Of a stretch of DNA of 64,000 nt, positions 18,053 to 28,810 are shown one piece after another (within the stretch, counting starts at the first letter, position 1; every line of letters starts with the position of its first letter). The DNA is from Polyangiaceae bacterium. Its GTDB lineage: Bacteria > Myxococcota_A > Polyangia > Polyangiales > Polyangiaceae. Where the stretch lies: contig JADJYE010000041.1 of the NCBI GenBank assembly GCA_016719945.1, forward strand, positions 1 to 64,000. Reading direction: 5' to 3'. The notes under the pieces are model-generated. The model worked only from the letters and a program-made list of their open reading frames with translations, did no database searches and was not told the DNA's origin. The position numbers were made by a program, and so were the translations under genes.

Positions 18053-18160
18053 CGGCGGAACGTAGCTCGCTTTTCGCGACCGGAGTATCGTGCTCGGCTG
18101 TCGCCGCCCGGGGGGTACGCACGGGCGACGCGGCCAACGCCCACGCCACCGAGATCTGCC

Positions 18161-21100
18161 ATGGATCGAGACGACTCCGAAGCCACCATCGCCGGTCGCC
18201 GCCCTGCCGACACGGTCGTCGCAGGTCGTTACCGACTGCTCTCCGAGATCGGGCGCGGGAGCATGGGAAAGGTGTACCAGGTGGAGCACGTCCACACCGG
18301 CGAGGCCTTCGCGATGAAGGTGCTCGGCGCCCACGTGGAGACCGACGCCTCGATGGTCGAGCGCTTCAAGCGCGAGGCCCGCACCCCCGCGCTGATCAAG
18401 AGCGACCACGTGGTGAAGGTGATCGACGCCGACGTCGCGCCCGAGCTGGGCGGCGCGCCCTTCCTGGTGATGGAGCTGCTCGACGGCGTGGACCTCGAGA
18501 AGTACAGCGCTCACGCCGGCAAGCTCCCCGCCGCCGACGTGGTCCGCATCCTCGGGCAGGTCGCGCGCGCGCTCGACCGCGCGCACGCCATCGGCGTGGT
18601 GCACCGGGACCTCAAGCCCGCCAACGTCTTCATGCACCGGCGGGAAGACGGCGTCGTCGTCAAGCTGCTCGACTTCGGCATCTCGAAGCTCGCGCCGACG
18701 GGCGAGGCCGCCCGCATCACCGCCTCGGGCGCCATCATGGGGACGCCGCTGTACATGCCGCCCGAGCAGGCGCTCGGCCGCTCGGAGATCCGCCCCGCGG
18801 CGGACATCTGGTCGCTCGGCATGCTCGCCTACCGCCTGCTCACGGGGCAGACGTATTGGTCCGCGCACTCGGTCGCCGAGCTCATGGCCGCGATCGTCCG
18901 CGACCCCGTGAGCGTGCCCACCGCGCGCCACAGCGAGCTGCCCGCGGAGTTCGACGCGTGGTTCCTACGCTCGTGTGATCGCTCGCCAGACGAGCGCTGG
19001 TCGAGCGCCGGCGAGCAGATCACTGCCCTCGCCGCTGCGCTCGGGCTGAGCACGCACGCGAGCGGTCTGCCGGGGTCCGAGCCCGACAAGACGCTGCGCT
19101 CGGCGGATGAGGCGGCCCGCGCGATCGAGACGGTGGTCGACGTGCTGCGCAGCATCCCTCGCGAGCCGGCGCCCAAGGCGGCGAGCGCGTCGACGTCGAG
19201 GCCGGCGCTGGAGGGAGAGCGCCGTCAGGTGACTGTGCTGTCACTCGACATGACGCTCAGCTCTCTGTCGGGCGAAGAGGTCGATCCGGAAGATCTGCGC
19301 GACGTCACCGCCGACTATCACGCGGCCTGCCAGGCGATCCTCGGAGCGCTCGGCCGCCCGCTGACCGAGACGCTGGGCGACGGCGTGCTCGTGTACTTCG
19401 GCTATCCGGTGGCGCAGGGCGACGACGCCAAGCGGGCGGTGACGGTGGGGCTGCGCATCGCCGAGGCCGCTCAGCGCATTCACGAGCGCGTCTCGCGCAC
19501 GCTGTCGGTTGCGCTGTCGATGCGCGGCGGCGTGCACACGGGGCTGGTCGTCACCGGCGACAGCTCGGGGGCGCCTGCCGCGAAGAACCTCGTAGGCCAG
19601 GTGCCGCAGGTCGCCTCCAACCTCAAGCGCCTCGCGCCCGCCAACGCGATCGCCATCAGCGCGGCCACGCAGCGGCTAGTGCGGGGCAGCTTCACGTGTG
19701 AGCCGCTCGATGGCCAGCTCGGGGGGACGGCCTCCGGAGTGTTCCGCGTGACGGGTGAGCTCGACTCCGGTGTCGGCGACAGCGTCGATCGCGGCACGAC
19801 CGACCTGGTTGGCCGCGAGGTGGAGTCGGCGCTGCTGATGGAGAAGCTCCAGGACCTCGAGGGAGGGACGGGACACGTCGTGCTGCTGACGGGCGAGGCG
19901 GGCATCGGAAAATCCTCCGTGCTGCGCGCCTTCAAGAAGTCCCTCGTGGGAGGCGATTTCAGCTGGCTCGACTGCCGCTGCTCCCCCTATTTCCACAGCA
20001 CGGCGCTCCACCCTGTCGTCGAGCTGCTCAAGCGTCTGCTCGAGCTGTCGACCGACGACTCGCCGGAGGAGCGGCTGCTCAAGCTGCGGGCCTTCTTGCG
20101 CGAGCACGACGCCGGCAAGGAGGCGCTCGCGCTCATCGGGTCGCTCCTGTCGCTGCCCCTGCCGGACGAGCTCGCCGCGCTCAACCTGAGCCCTCAGCGC
20201 CAGAAGGAGAAGACCTACGCCGCCATCGCGTCGCTCTTGCTCGACCTGGCCAAGAAGCAGCCCGTGGTGATGGTCGTCGAGGACCTGCATTGGGCCGACC
20301 CGTCGACGCTCGAGCTGCTCGGCACCTTGGTCGACGAGGGCCCGCGCACCGCGATGCTGCTCGTGCTAACGGCGCGCAACGAGTTCGGGTCCCCCTGGGG
20401 CGCGCGCGGCCACATCGCGCAGCTCAACCTCTCGCGCCTCAGCAAGAAGCGGATCGAGGCGATGGTGAGGCGGATATCGGGCGGAAAGGCGCTGCCCGAG
20501 GAGGTCATGCAAGAGCTGTGCAACAAGACCGACGGCGTGCCGCTGTTCGTCGAGGAGATGACGAAGAACCTGCTCGAGGCGTCGTTCCTGGAGGACAAGG
20601 GCAGCCACTACGCGCTCTCGCGGCCGCTGCCCGCGCTCGGCATCCCCGGCACCCTGCGGGACTCGCTCGCCTCTCGGCTCGATCGCCTGGGCGCCGCCAA
20701 GGCGACGGCGCAGCTCGCGGCCACGCTGGGGCGCGATTTCGACTACGACCTGCTGCGCGCCGTGGCGACCGCGTCGGACGAAGAGCTCGCGCGAGACCTC
20801 CGCGCGCTGGTCGAGAGCGAGCTGCTCTACCAGCGCGGCACGGTGCCGCGCGCGCGCTTCACCTTCAAGCACATCCTGGTGCAGGAGGCCGCGTACGAGT
20901 CGCTGCTCAAGAACGCGCGCAAGGACGCGCACACGAAGATCTCCAGCGCGCTCGTCGAGCTGCGACCGGAGCTGTGTGCGTCCCAGCCCGAGGTCCTCGC
21001 GCACCACCGCGCCGGCGCGGGCCAGCACCTGGAGGCGGCGGGCGATCTGTTGCGCGCCGGCCAGCACGCGCTCCAGCGCTCTGCGAACGTCGAGTCGATC

Positions 21101-22317
21101 ACGCACCTTCGCCGGGCGATCGAGCTGTGCGAGGCCGCCCCGCCGGGCCGCGCCCGCGCCGCGGTCGAGTCGACGCTGCACACGTTCCTCGGGGTGCCCC
21201 TGATGATGACCAAGGGTTATGGCGCCGAGGAGGTCGAGCAGGCCTACGCGAAGGCGCTGTCCTCAGCGCCGGCGAGGAGTCTTCGCGCCTGTTGCCCGTG
21301 CTCTGGGGCCTTTGGATTTTCTACCACGTGCGCGCCCGCTACCGGACGGCCTACGAGCTGAGCGAGAAGCTGATGGCCCTCGCCGCGACGACGCCGGACT
21401 CCAACGTGCAGGTGGCCGCGCACCTGGCGCACGGCAGCACGTGCCTGTTGACGGGTCGGCTCGATGCGGCGCGCGACAACCTGGAGAAGTGCATCCGTCA
21501 ATACGATCCGGTCCACCACCGGGGGCACGCCTACCTCTTCGGTCAGGACTCGCTGACGTTCGCGCGCACCATGCTCAGCTGGGTGCTCTGGCTGCAGGGC
21601 CACCCCGACCAGGCCGTGCGCATGGGCAACGACGCGATCGCCTGGGCCGAGGAGGTGAAGCACCCCAACACCCTCGCCTTCGCCCTCGGGATGACGGCGG
21701 CGCTCCACCAATACCGCGGCGACCGCAAGGGCGCCGCGCAGACCTCCGGCGAGCTCATCGCAATGGCGGGGGAGCAGGGCCTGCTGCACTGGCTCTCGGC
21801 CGGGCGCATCGTGCACGGCTGGGCGACGAGCGGCCCCACGACGGACGACGAGGGCGTGCCGGGCATGCTCGAGGGGCGCGCGGTCTGGGCGGCGATCGGG
21901 GCGCGCGTCGCCGACTCCCACTGGGACGCGATGATCGCCGAGCGCCACCTCGACGGCGGCCGCAAAGAGGGCTGCGACAAGCTGCTCGCCGCGATGCGCG
22001 CGTTCGTGGCCGACAGCGACGAGCGATCGTTCGAGCCCGAGATCGATCGACTCGAGGGCGAGCTGCTGCTGCTCGAAGAAGGCAAGGAGGCCGAGGCCGA
22101 GGCCTGCTTCCAGCGCGCGCTCGATCGCGCGCGGGCCAACGGCGCCCGCTCCCTCATGCTGCGCGCCGCCACGAGCCTCGCGCGGGTCATGACCGCCGGG
22201 GGCCGAGCGGACGACGCGCAGGCCCTGCTCGCGCCGATCTGGGCCCTGTTCAAGGAGGGCCACGACACGAGGGATCTGGTGCGCGCCAAGGGCGTGCTGT
22301 CGGGGATGTTCTTGTAG
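18161..22317 (+). CDS. Ser/Thr kinase - class III cyclase - AAA ATPase - TPR signalling protein (one frameshift)
   Basis: A 1385-residue multidomain protein. Residues about 22-290 form a Hanks-type kinase: IGRGSMGKVYQVEH (P-loop), FAMKVL (Lys), VVHRDLKPANV (catalytic loop), LLDFGISKL (DFG) and MPPEQ. About 345-530 is a class III nucleotide-cyclase-like domain with both metal Asp candidates (VTVLSLDMTLSS; ETLGDGVLVYFGYP). About 550-880 is an AAA/STAND-like ATPase with Walker A GEAGIGKSS and Walker B VMVVEDLHWADPS. The remainder is helical TPR-like repeats. A one-base deletion at about 21258-21262 splits the reading frame. Restoring it joins QAYAKAL to LSAGEESSRLLPVLWG without loss, so it is probably a sequence error. 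The architecture is typical of myxobacterial signalling proteins. Substrate and ligand are unknown. Confidence 0.9.
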
Positions 22318-22455
22318 GAAGGGGCAGCGGCCGGTCACACTGAGGCCGATATGGTTGCCAAAAGTCATCGGAATCCCGCTTCGATTCCCCGCGCGCCCTG
22401 GAGCGGTTAGGATGACTCACCGGGACGGCGCTGCCGCCCGCGGAGGGGGCTGACG

Positions 22456-25291
22456 ATGAAACGACGCGTTCTGGGCATGGTGGTTGCTGGGGGCACTGAT
22501 CCACGCTAGCGCGTGCGGTGAGGATCCCGATGGCGAAGTCGTGTCTCGCGCACGACAGGCCGTCGTGCAGGGCACCACCGATACCGAGTACGACGCCGCA
22601 TTCCCCGCCTCGGTGAAGCTGCTCGAGAAGGGCGCCTCCGGCACGTTGGTGTCCCCCTATTGGGTACTCTCGGCCGAGCACGCCTTCGACGAGGCAGGCG
22701 AGGTCGACGCCAATTGGAGCTGGCACGTCGGGACGTTTCCGAACGGTTCGCCGACGGGCGATCCGCTTTGGAACCGTCGTGTATTCTGGCACTCCAAGGA
22801 GAAGAGCGGCCCGGTGCGCATGATGGGGCTCGGCTCTCATCGCGAGACCGACCTGGCACTCGTACGGCTCAACCGTCCTGTTCGGCATCCGATCGGGCAG
22901 CCGGCTCGTCTCCCCGCGTACGCGAACGAGTGCGGGGTGTCGTCGTTCCTGGGCCGCTTGGTTGGGTTCGCCAACGCCGGCTACAACGAGAACGGGTACG
23001 AGGGGATCTGCGCCAACGAGGTCTCGTCGCCTCGGCGGCGCTTCGCGCCGGCGACGGTCGCTTGGGAGCGGTTCACGTACCTGGGACCAGGCTCGAGCCA
23101 TCAACACCGCTTCGAGGCGGGGCCGGGCGACGGGTGTACGGGGATGGCTGGGGTCGGCGTGGGTGGGGACTCCGGCGGATCGCTCTATCGCTGGGACGAC
23201 CTGTTTTGCGGTGTCATCTCGGGCGACGGGCCCTTCGCTTCGGGAGGCAGCCCTGACGGGACGGTCTGGTCGCAGTATCACACGGCTGCGGTCGACTCCC
23301 AGGACGCCATCGAGTTCTGGTCCCAATACGTGCTCGACGTCGACGGGCTCCCGGAGAGCCCTTGTCCGCCCGTCGACAGCTACAACGACCCCGACGGCGA
23401 CGGGATCCCAGCCACCTGCGACTCGTGCCCGACCATCTACAACCCCGAACAGCTCACCGAGGTCCATGACGAGGACCTGGACGGCCTGGGGGACGCCTGC
23501 GATCTGTGCGATTGGGCGGTCGACCCGGTCGACCAGCTCGCGAATCGCAATCGCGAGATCGAGCTCGCCGTGGCCTTTCCCAACGCGGAGCGCGTGCCGG
23601 TGCTGGACCGAGACGACTTCGCCAGCGACGAGGCCTTCCAGCTGGCCGTCGACGAATATCGCGGAGCGTTCTTCCCCGACACGTGCGATGCGATGCCGGT
23701 CCCGGCCGCGGTGCTGAAGTCCGGGGGGGGGCTCCCGCAGTCGCCTCCGGGCGACCCGCTGGATCCAACCTGCCAGCTCTACACGCAAGGCTGCTCGAGC
23801 CACTTCAACAACGTGGTCGAGCTCCATGTTTTCTCGAGCACGACGATCAACGACGTCATCCAGCAGAATGGACCGATCGACGCGACCGTGGGGCTGCGAT
23901 GGTGCGACTGTCAGTATGACACCGACGCCAATCCGGCGTCGATGGATGGTCGGACCCAGTGCCGACGTCACCCTATCGCGAACTGCCGTTTCGATGAGGA
24001 CTTGTATGACGCGACCGGGCCGTCAAACCAATGGCTCGCGGTGCGCACGAAGGACCTCAATCAACCCTGGAGCGCCGCGCAGGCCGGGGCCGAGTGGCAG
24101 CTCGAGGTCGGGGTGGAGAAGCGCTCGGTCGTCTGGGACTACACGGCGCTCGGCGCCCAATACCTCGACTCTTCGACGAACTTCCAGTCGGTCAACGGCA
24201 TCCTGTGGGCCCACACGACCGAGCTCAGCGCGACGGTGCCCGAGATCGACGGGGACGGGCGACCGCTCGTGCGCTTCGCGAACTCGCTGAACAGCGGAGC
24301 TGCGTCGTGGGGCTATTACCCAGAGGGCCACCCGTGGGTCGCCGTCAATGACTGGATCGTCTGCCCGATGTGCGGCATCGATGGCGTCGCGCAGCCGCTG
24401 CACGAGGCTGGGAACCCCCACTGGGTCACCACTCTCCCCGGCGCCTACGCTCCGGCCCTCTCGCCCGACGCTGCGACGCGCGAGTACTACTCTCAGGTGG
24501 CGCTCGAACGCGCGATCCATGTCGGCGCCTCGGAGCCTCTCGTGTGGCTCGAGCGCGCGCTGGGAGGCACCAAACGCTTCACGCGCGGCGTGGGCGTCGA
24601 TCGCGACTCGGGGCGGGTCAGCGGCAGGGTCTTGACCGAAGGGCTCGACGCCCTCCCTGTGTACGACGACTTCGACCCCGCTGACGGCCCGCTGCTCGCG
24701 GGCGACGAGGGGCTCGCGTTCAGCGCCATCGAGCAGCGCCTCTATGTGCTGGGCGGGTCGGGTGACAGCGAAGGCGCCGGCTGGCTCTTGGATCTCGAGG
24801 GGACGGCGCCCGGGTGGCGCCACTTCGCCCTGCCGGACGGCGAGAAGGTCTCCACGGTTCACGCCGCGGTCTATCGGCACGAAGATCGCTCGCTCTACTT
24901 CCTGGACGGGGGTAGCCCACTGCGCCTTCGCCGGTGGAACGCCCAGCGCACGCTGCGCTCCGGGGTGCTCCAGACCATCGCAGAGCTGCCGGAGTCCTGG
25001 GATGGCTTTGGGGCTTACGCGCTGATCGCGGGGCCCCGAGGAGAGCTCGGGCTCGTTGCCTTCCACGGGAGCGGCGTGAGCTCCTCCAAGGTTGGGGTGT
25101 TCCACGCCGACGAAGAGGGGACCTTCGAGCTCGTGAAGCTTGGCAGCCCATCCGACGACCTGCTCGGCCCTCCCATGCTCACCCCGTTGGGGTTCGTCTT
25201 CACGACCGAAAGCGCCAAAGGTGGCAGGCTGCCGTTCGGCGAGATGGACCCGCCGGACGGCCCCGAGCTGCCGACCTTTTACCCGCACTGA
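22456..25291 (+). CDS. Trypsin-like serine protease lipoprotein with TSP3 repeats (one frameshift in leader)
   Basis: ATG 22456 follows ggaggggg and begins MKRRVLGMVVAG. A run of five G at 22489-22493 carries one base too many. With four, the leader continues ALIHASACGED, giving a lipobox. The chymotrypsin-fold domain (about residues 25-280) shows His in WVLSAEHAFD, Asp in ETDLALVRL and Ser in GVGGDSGGSLY, so the triad is complete. SAEHAF replaces the usual TAAHC, so the His-loop disulphide is missing. Two thrombospondin-3-like Ca-binding repeats follow (DPDGDGIPATCDSCP; DEDLDGLGDACDLCD), then about 600 residues of beta-rich sequence of unknown role. It is probably a secreted or cell-surface protease. 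The next lipoprotein starts 8 bases later. Confidence 0.85.
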
Positions 25292-25299
25292 GGTGAGCC

Positions 25300-26583
25300 A
25301 TGAGACGCATCGCACTCAGGACTCTCCTCCTCCTGGCCATGTCCGGCTTTGCTTGCAGCGATGAGGGCCACGCGACCACGGGCGGCTCCACGTCCTCCAC
25401 GACCTCCGGGGGATCGGGCGGAGGCGGAGCCTCCGGCTCGACGACCGGGACGGGGGCAGGGGAGCCAGGGTGGTCGCCGGTCCCTTGGTGGGACGGCAAC
25501 TGTCCGCTCCAGATGGCCGACGACCCCGAGAGCGCTTTCCCCACGCTCGAGTGGGGTGCCTGCCCCGCCAATGAGGCCGGCTGCGAGATGCTGGTCAAGA
25601 ACTGGCCTCAGCTAGGGCCGGGGGGCCTGGCCCCGCCGGCAGTGCTTCGCACGCCGTCCGGGTACGTCCATTCGCTCTATGTGATGCTCCCCGACTACGA
25701 GGTGCGCGTGCCCATCGTTGGCGTGGATGGGCGAGCCAGCGTGGTTTACCGTACCCCACCGAACCCCCCCAAGCCCACCTGCGTTCCGCTCCTTGCCGAG
25801 CCCTACGAGTCCGGCCATTGGTTCGGCAACTGGGTGCTGGGCAGCCAGCCGAAGACGACCTACGTGTTCCAGCCAGCAGGCCTCGATCCGGCGGACGCGC
25901 TGGTGCTCCCGCCGCTGGGCCCCAACCAGCAGAAGCGCTCCTCCGAGCAGATCATGGCCATCCAATACGACTTCGGCGTGGCCGCCCGGATCTATGATCG
26001 GCAGACGGGCCTCGACTTCCAGTCGCCCGACGACATGGGTGCCACCCTGCCGTGGCCGACAGACGACGCGGCTTTCCTGCTGCTGGTGCCCGCCCCGAAC
26101 GAGCCGGAGGCGTGGGTCTGGACGCGGGAGCGTGAGGTGTACGAGCCGCTGATCACCCCGCCGACCGGGCACGTGGTCGACGTGAAGGCGGACGGCGCGA
26201 GGCTGGTCTGGATCCAGACCCCGCCGAAGGCGGAGCCTGGCTCCGGCGAATGGCCGGCCGGCACGCTGTACTCCTCCGCTTACACCACCGTGCAAGACGA
26301 GGTGGCGGCTACCGCGCTGCGCCCGATGCCGCCCACTGGGCCGGGGCCGGAGAGCGCCATCGGCGGGGGGTACTACGCGCTCTACAGCGCGTACACCAAC
26401 CTGCTCTACATCGTCCGCCTGAGCGACGGTCGTCAGTGGGTGATGCCCATCCCGCTCGACGAGTTCGGCGCTCTCTTGAACAATGTCTCGTACGTCGACG
26501 ACACCTACGTCTACTTCAAGACCGGCACGAACATCTTCCGGCAGCGCCTCGACGCGCTCGGCCCCGGTGAGCCACCGCCGTAG
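25300..26583 (+). CDS. Lipoprotein of unknown function (427 aa)
   Basis: The leader MRRIALRTLLLLAMSGFAC ends in a lipobox. A Ser/Thr/Gly linker (GGSTSSTTSGGSGGGGASGS) is followed by a beta-rich domain with repeated strand motifs (SLYVMLPDYEVRVPIVGVDG; AFLLLVPAPNEPEAWVW; TYVYFKTGTNIFRQRL), which may form a propeller. The ATG is 8 bases after the protease stop, with gaggtgag as ribosome-binding site, so the two are probably co-transcribed. The family is not recognised. Confidence 0.8.
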   Translation: MRRIALRTLLLLAMSGFACSDEGHATTGGSTSSTTSGGSGGGGASGSTTGTGAGEPGWSPVPWWDGNCPLQMADDPESAFPTLEWGACPANEAGCEMLVKNWPQLGPGGLAPPAVLRTPSGYVHSLYVMLPDYEVRVPIVGVDGRASVVYRTPPNPPKPTCVPLLAEPYESGHWFGNWVLGSQPKTTYVFQPAGLDPADALVLPPLGPNQQKRSSEQIMAIQYDFGVAARIYDRQTGLDFQSPDDMGATLPWPTDDAAFLLLVPAPNEPEAWVWTREREVYEPLITPPTGHVVDVKADGARLVWIQTPPKAEPGSGEWPAGTLYSSAYTTVQDEVAATALRPMPPTGPGPESAIGGGYYALYSAYTNLLYIVRLSDGRQWVMPIPLDEFGALLNNVSYVDDTYVYFKTGTNIFRQRLDALGPGEPPP

Positions 26584-26638
26584 TTCGCTCGATTCGAGTT
26601 GTTCTCGTTTGATCGGTCACACTCTCGGCGTTCCTCCG

Positions 26639-27598
26639 ATGTCGAGTCCGATGGTCTCACGAGTCCACGCCCTCGCCGCTCTGCTCTCGGTCCCGGGATG
26701 CACCTTGGCCGCGGAGGAAGCGACCGACGATCCCCATGGGGGGGCGCGCGAGGCGGCCTCGGCGTCTACCCCGGCACAGACGGACCGTGGCTCTGCCTTC
26801 GCGGCGCCGACGACTCACGCGGTTCTGTCCTCCGCTCCGGCCGAGGCCGGTCCCGTCGTCCGCCCAAAGTCTTCGTGCCCGCCCGAGATGGTCGAGGTCG
26901 CCGCCAAGCTCCCCTTCTGCGTCGACCGCTGGGAGGCGTCGCTCGAGCGCGTCGGCCCGGCGGGGACCCCCGTCCGGCACCCCTTCAACCAACGCCCCGA
27001 CGAAGGCGTGCGCTACCGCGCGCTCAGCGCGCCCGGGGTCTTCCCGCAGGCGTACGTCAGCCGGCTCGAGGCGAGCGCGGCGTGTGAGGAGGCCGGCAAG
27101 CGGCTGTGCTCGATGTCGGAGTGGCAGCGGGCGTGCCGTCGAGGAGGGTCGGACACGTACCCGTATGGCGCGCTCCCGCAGCCTGAGGCGTGTAACCAGG
27201 GCAAGCCGCACCTCTTGCCCATCATGTTCCCGGAGCGCGGCTACCGCTACCGGTACGACGAGCATTTCAACGACCCGGCCCTCAGCCTGCAGCAGGGCTA
27301 CCTCGCGAAGACCGGAGCGTACGAGCGGTGCACCAGCGAGCTCGACGTGCACGACATGGTCGGCAACCTCCACGAGTGGGTGAGCGACGACGCGTCGAGC
27401 GCGCTCATCGCTCAGCTCGAGGCGAGCCGGCGTCAATGGCAGCCTGCCGCGCCGGGCAATGGCGTCTTCATGGGCGGCTTCTACAGCACCCGCGCGGAGC
27501 ACGGGCCGGGGTGCACCTTCACCACGGTGGCCCACGAGCCCGCGTACCACGACTACTCGACGGGCTTTCGTTGCTGCGCGCCGGTGACTCCGCGCTAG
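26639..27598 (+). CDS. FGE-sulfatase-domain (SUMF1-like) lipoprotein
   Basis: The leader (ALAALLSVPGC) ends in a lipobox-like Cys. A low-complexity Ala/Ser/Pro stretch of about 60 residues precedes the domain. FGE fold markers are FCVDRWEASLE, PQAYVSRLEASAACEEAGKRLCSMSEWQRACRRGG (the most diagnostic block), DVHDMVGNLHEWV, GGFYSTRAEHGPGC and the terminal YSTGFRCCAP. In sulfatase-modifying enzymes this fold oxidises a Cys to formylglycine. Many bacterial secreted members have other or no catalytic roles, and the two active-site Cys cannot be assigned confidently here. ATG 26639 or 26651 are both possible starts. Confidence 0.85.
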   Translation: MSSPMVSRVHALAALLSVPGCTLAAEEATDDPHGGAREAASASTPAQTDRGSAFAAPTTHAVLSSAPAEAGPVVRPKSSCPPEMVEVAAKLPFCVDRWEASLERVGPAGTPVRHPFNQRPDEGVRYRALSAPGVFPQAYVSRLEASAACEEAGKRLCSMSEWQRACRRGGSDTYPYGALPQPEACNQGKPHLLPIMFPERGYRYRYDEHFNDPALSLQQGYLAKTGAYERCTSELDVHDMVGNLHEWVSDDASSALIAQLEASRRQWQPAAPGNGVFMGGFYSTRAEHGPGCTFTTVAHEPAYHDYSTGFRCCAPVTPR

Positions 27599-27672
27599 GG
27601 CTCACGGTCGCGCGCGGGCGGCCCTCCTGGTAAGCGCCCTGCCGCGCGCGCGGTGGTGCTAGAGAGCGGACG

Positions 27673-28800
27673 GTGAGCTCAGGCATCGCGCCGCGCGCCC
27701 TCGTCGCGCAAGTCAAGAACACCGCCGCGTGGCTGTGGGAGCCGGGCAGCGCCGAGCGCGCCGCCGCGGCCCGCGCCCTCGACGCCCTGGAGGCCGCCGA
27801 GCAGGACCACGCAGGCGCGGCGGGCGCCCCACCCCACGCCTACCTCCGGCTGCTGCTCGCGGCGCACTACGCGACCGTGGCGACCTTCGTGCCGACCGAC
27901 GTCGACGCGCGCATCCGGCACCACCAGTGGGTCGCGCTGTCGAGCGAGGAGGAGCTCGAGGGCGCGTGTGACGTCGTCGACGAGATCGCGGCGCTCGATC
28001 CGAGGGCGGTCTCGGCCCGCGTCGTCGAGACCAAGCACGGCCTGCTCTCGGGCCACGATGGCGAGTGGTTCTCGGTGCGCTCGGGTGCGCTCGGGCGCGC
28101 CTTGGCGCTCGGCGCGACGCGCGTGGTCGAGCGGCTCGTCGCCGTGCTCGACGCAGAGGTCGAGCGCCACCGCGCCATCTCCGAGGAGGCGCTCGAGCGC
28201 AAGGCAAAGCCGCAGCACGCCCTGGAGGTGTGCACGACGGTCGCCCACAACCTCGGGGATCTGTCGCGGGTCGTCGACCAGTGGCCGAAGCGCGGGGAGC
28301 ACGAGGCGCTGCGCGTGCGCTATCTCCGGCTCGGCCACGCCGACGCGCCCCGCGCCGACGCCGCGGTGAAGACGTTCGCCACGGTCGGGGTGATCAACAA
28401 GGCGCTCATGGCTCGCGAGAACCACCGCTACCTGGCGCTGCGCAAGCCTCGCGCGCTGCGCGCTGCCCGCGAGCTGCTCTTGCCGTTCGGCCCTTGGCTC
28501 GACGCCTGGGGCGAGCGGGTGGCGACGCACGAGGCGCTCGAGGAGCGTGATCGCGCCGAGGTCGTCGAGGCCTTGCTCGAGCTGCACGAGTCGGATCCCG
28601 AGGCGCAGGCCTGCCTGCGCGGGCTGGCGGGGATCCACCGCGCCACCAGGGGGGGCCTCGCGCTCTACGCCGACAGGGTGGCAGCGCGCCTGCGCAAGGG
28701 GATCGGCCGCGGCGCGGTCCGCGAGGCGGTGGACGTGGATCGCGCCCGCTTCGAGGCGAAGCTCGACAAGCGCTACGCCTTGGAGCGCGGGTGGAGGTAA
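27673..28800 (+). CDS. Conserved hypothetical helical protein (375 aa)
   Basis: GTG 27673 starts VSSGIAPRALVAQVKNTAAWLW. The whole protein is predicted alpha-helical, rich in Ala, Arg, Glu and Leu, with no signal peptide or membrane helix. A notable segment is HNLGDLSRVVDQWP, followed by FATVGVINKALMARENHRYLALRKPRALR. No family is recognised. Its TAA ends 10 bases before the GTG of the next gene, and a ggaggtaa sequence at its very end would serve as that gene's ribosome-binding site. Confidence 0.75.
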   Translation: MSSGIAPRALVAQVKNTAAWLWEPGSAERAAAARALDALEAAEQDHAGAAGAPPHAYLRLLLAAHYATVATFVPTDVDARIRHHQWVALSSEEELEGACDVVDEIAALDPRAVSARVVETKHGLLSGHDGEWFSVRSGALGRALALGATRVVERLVAVLDAEVERHRAISEEALERKAKPQHALEVCTTVAHNLGDLSRVVDQWPKRGEHEALRVRYLRLGHADAPRADAAVKTFATVGVINKALMARENHRYLALRKPRALRAARELLLPFGPWLDAWGERVATHEALEERDRAEVVEALLELHESDPEAQACLRGLAGIHRATRGGLALYADRVAARLRKGIGRGAVREAVDVDRARFEAKLDKRYALERGWR

Positions 28801-28810
28801 GTTCGTCTCC

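Noticed and set aside
16751..18160. Upstream extension of the kinase gene and an opposing long frame over the same bases
   Set aside because: The kinase frame is open upstream only because of GC bias. ATG 18161 begins the recognisable protein, and the minus-strand gene 16883-18052 explains the region.
26639..27598. Formylglycine-generating enzyme proper
   Set aside because: The fold is clear but the two catalytic Cys of sulfatase-modifying enzymes cannot be assigned and no sulfatase is adjacent, so only the domain is claimed.
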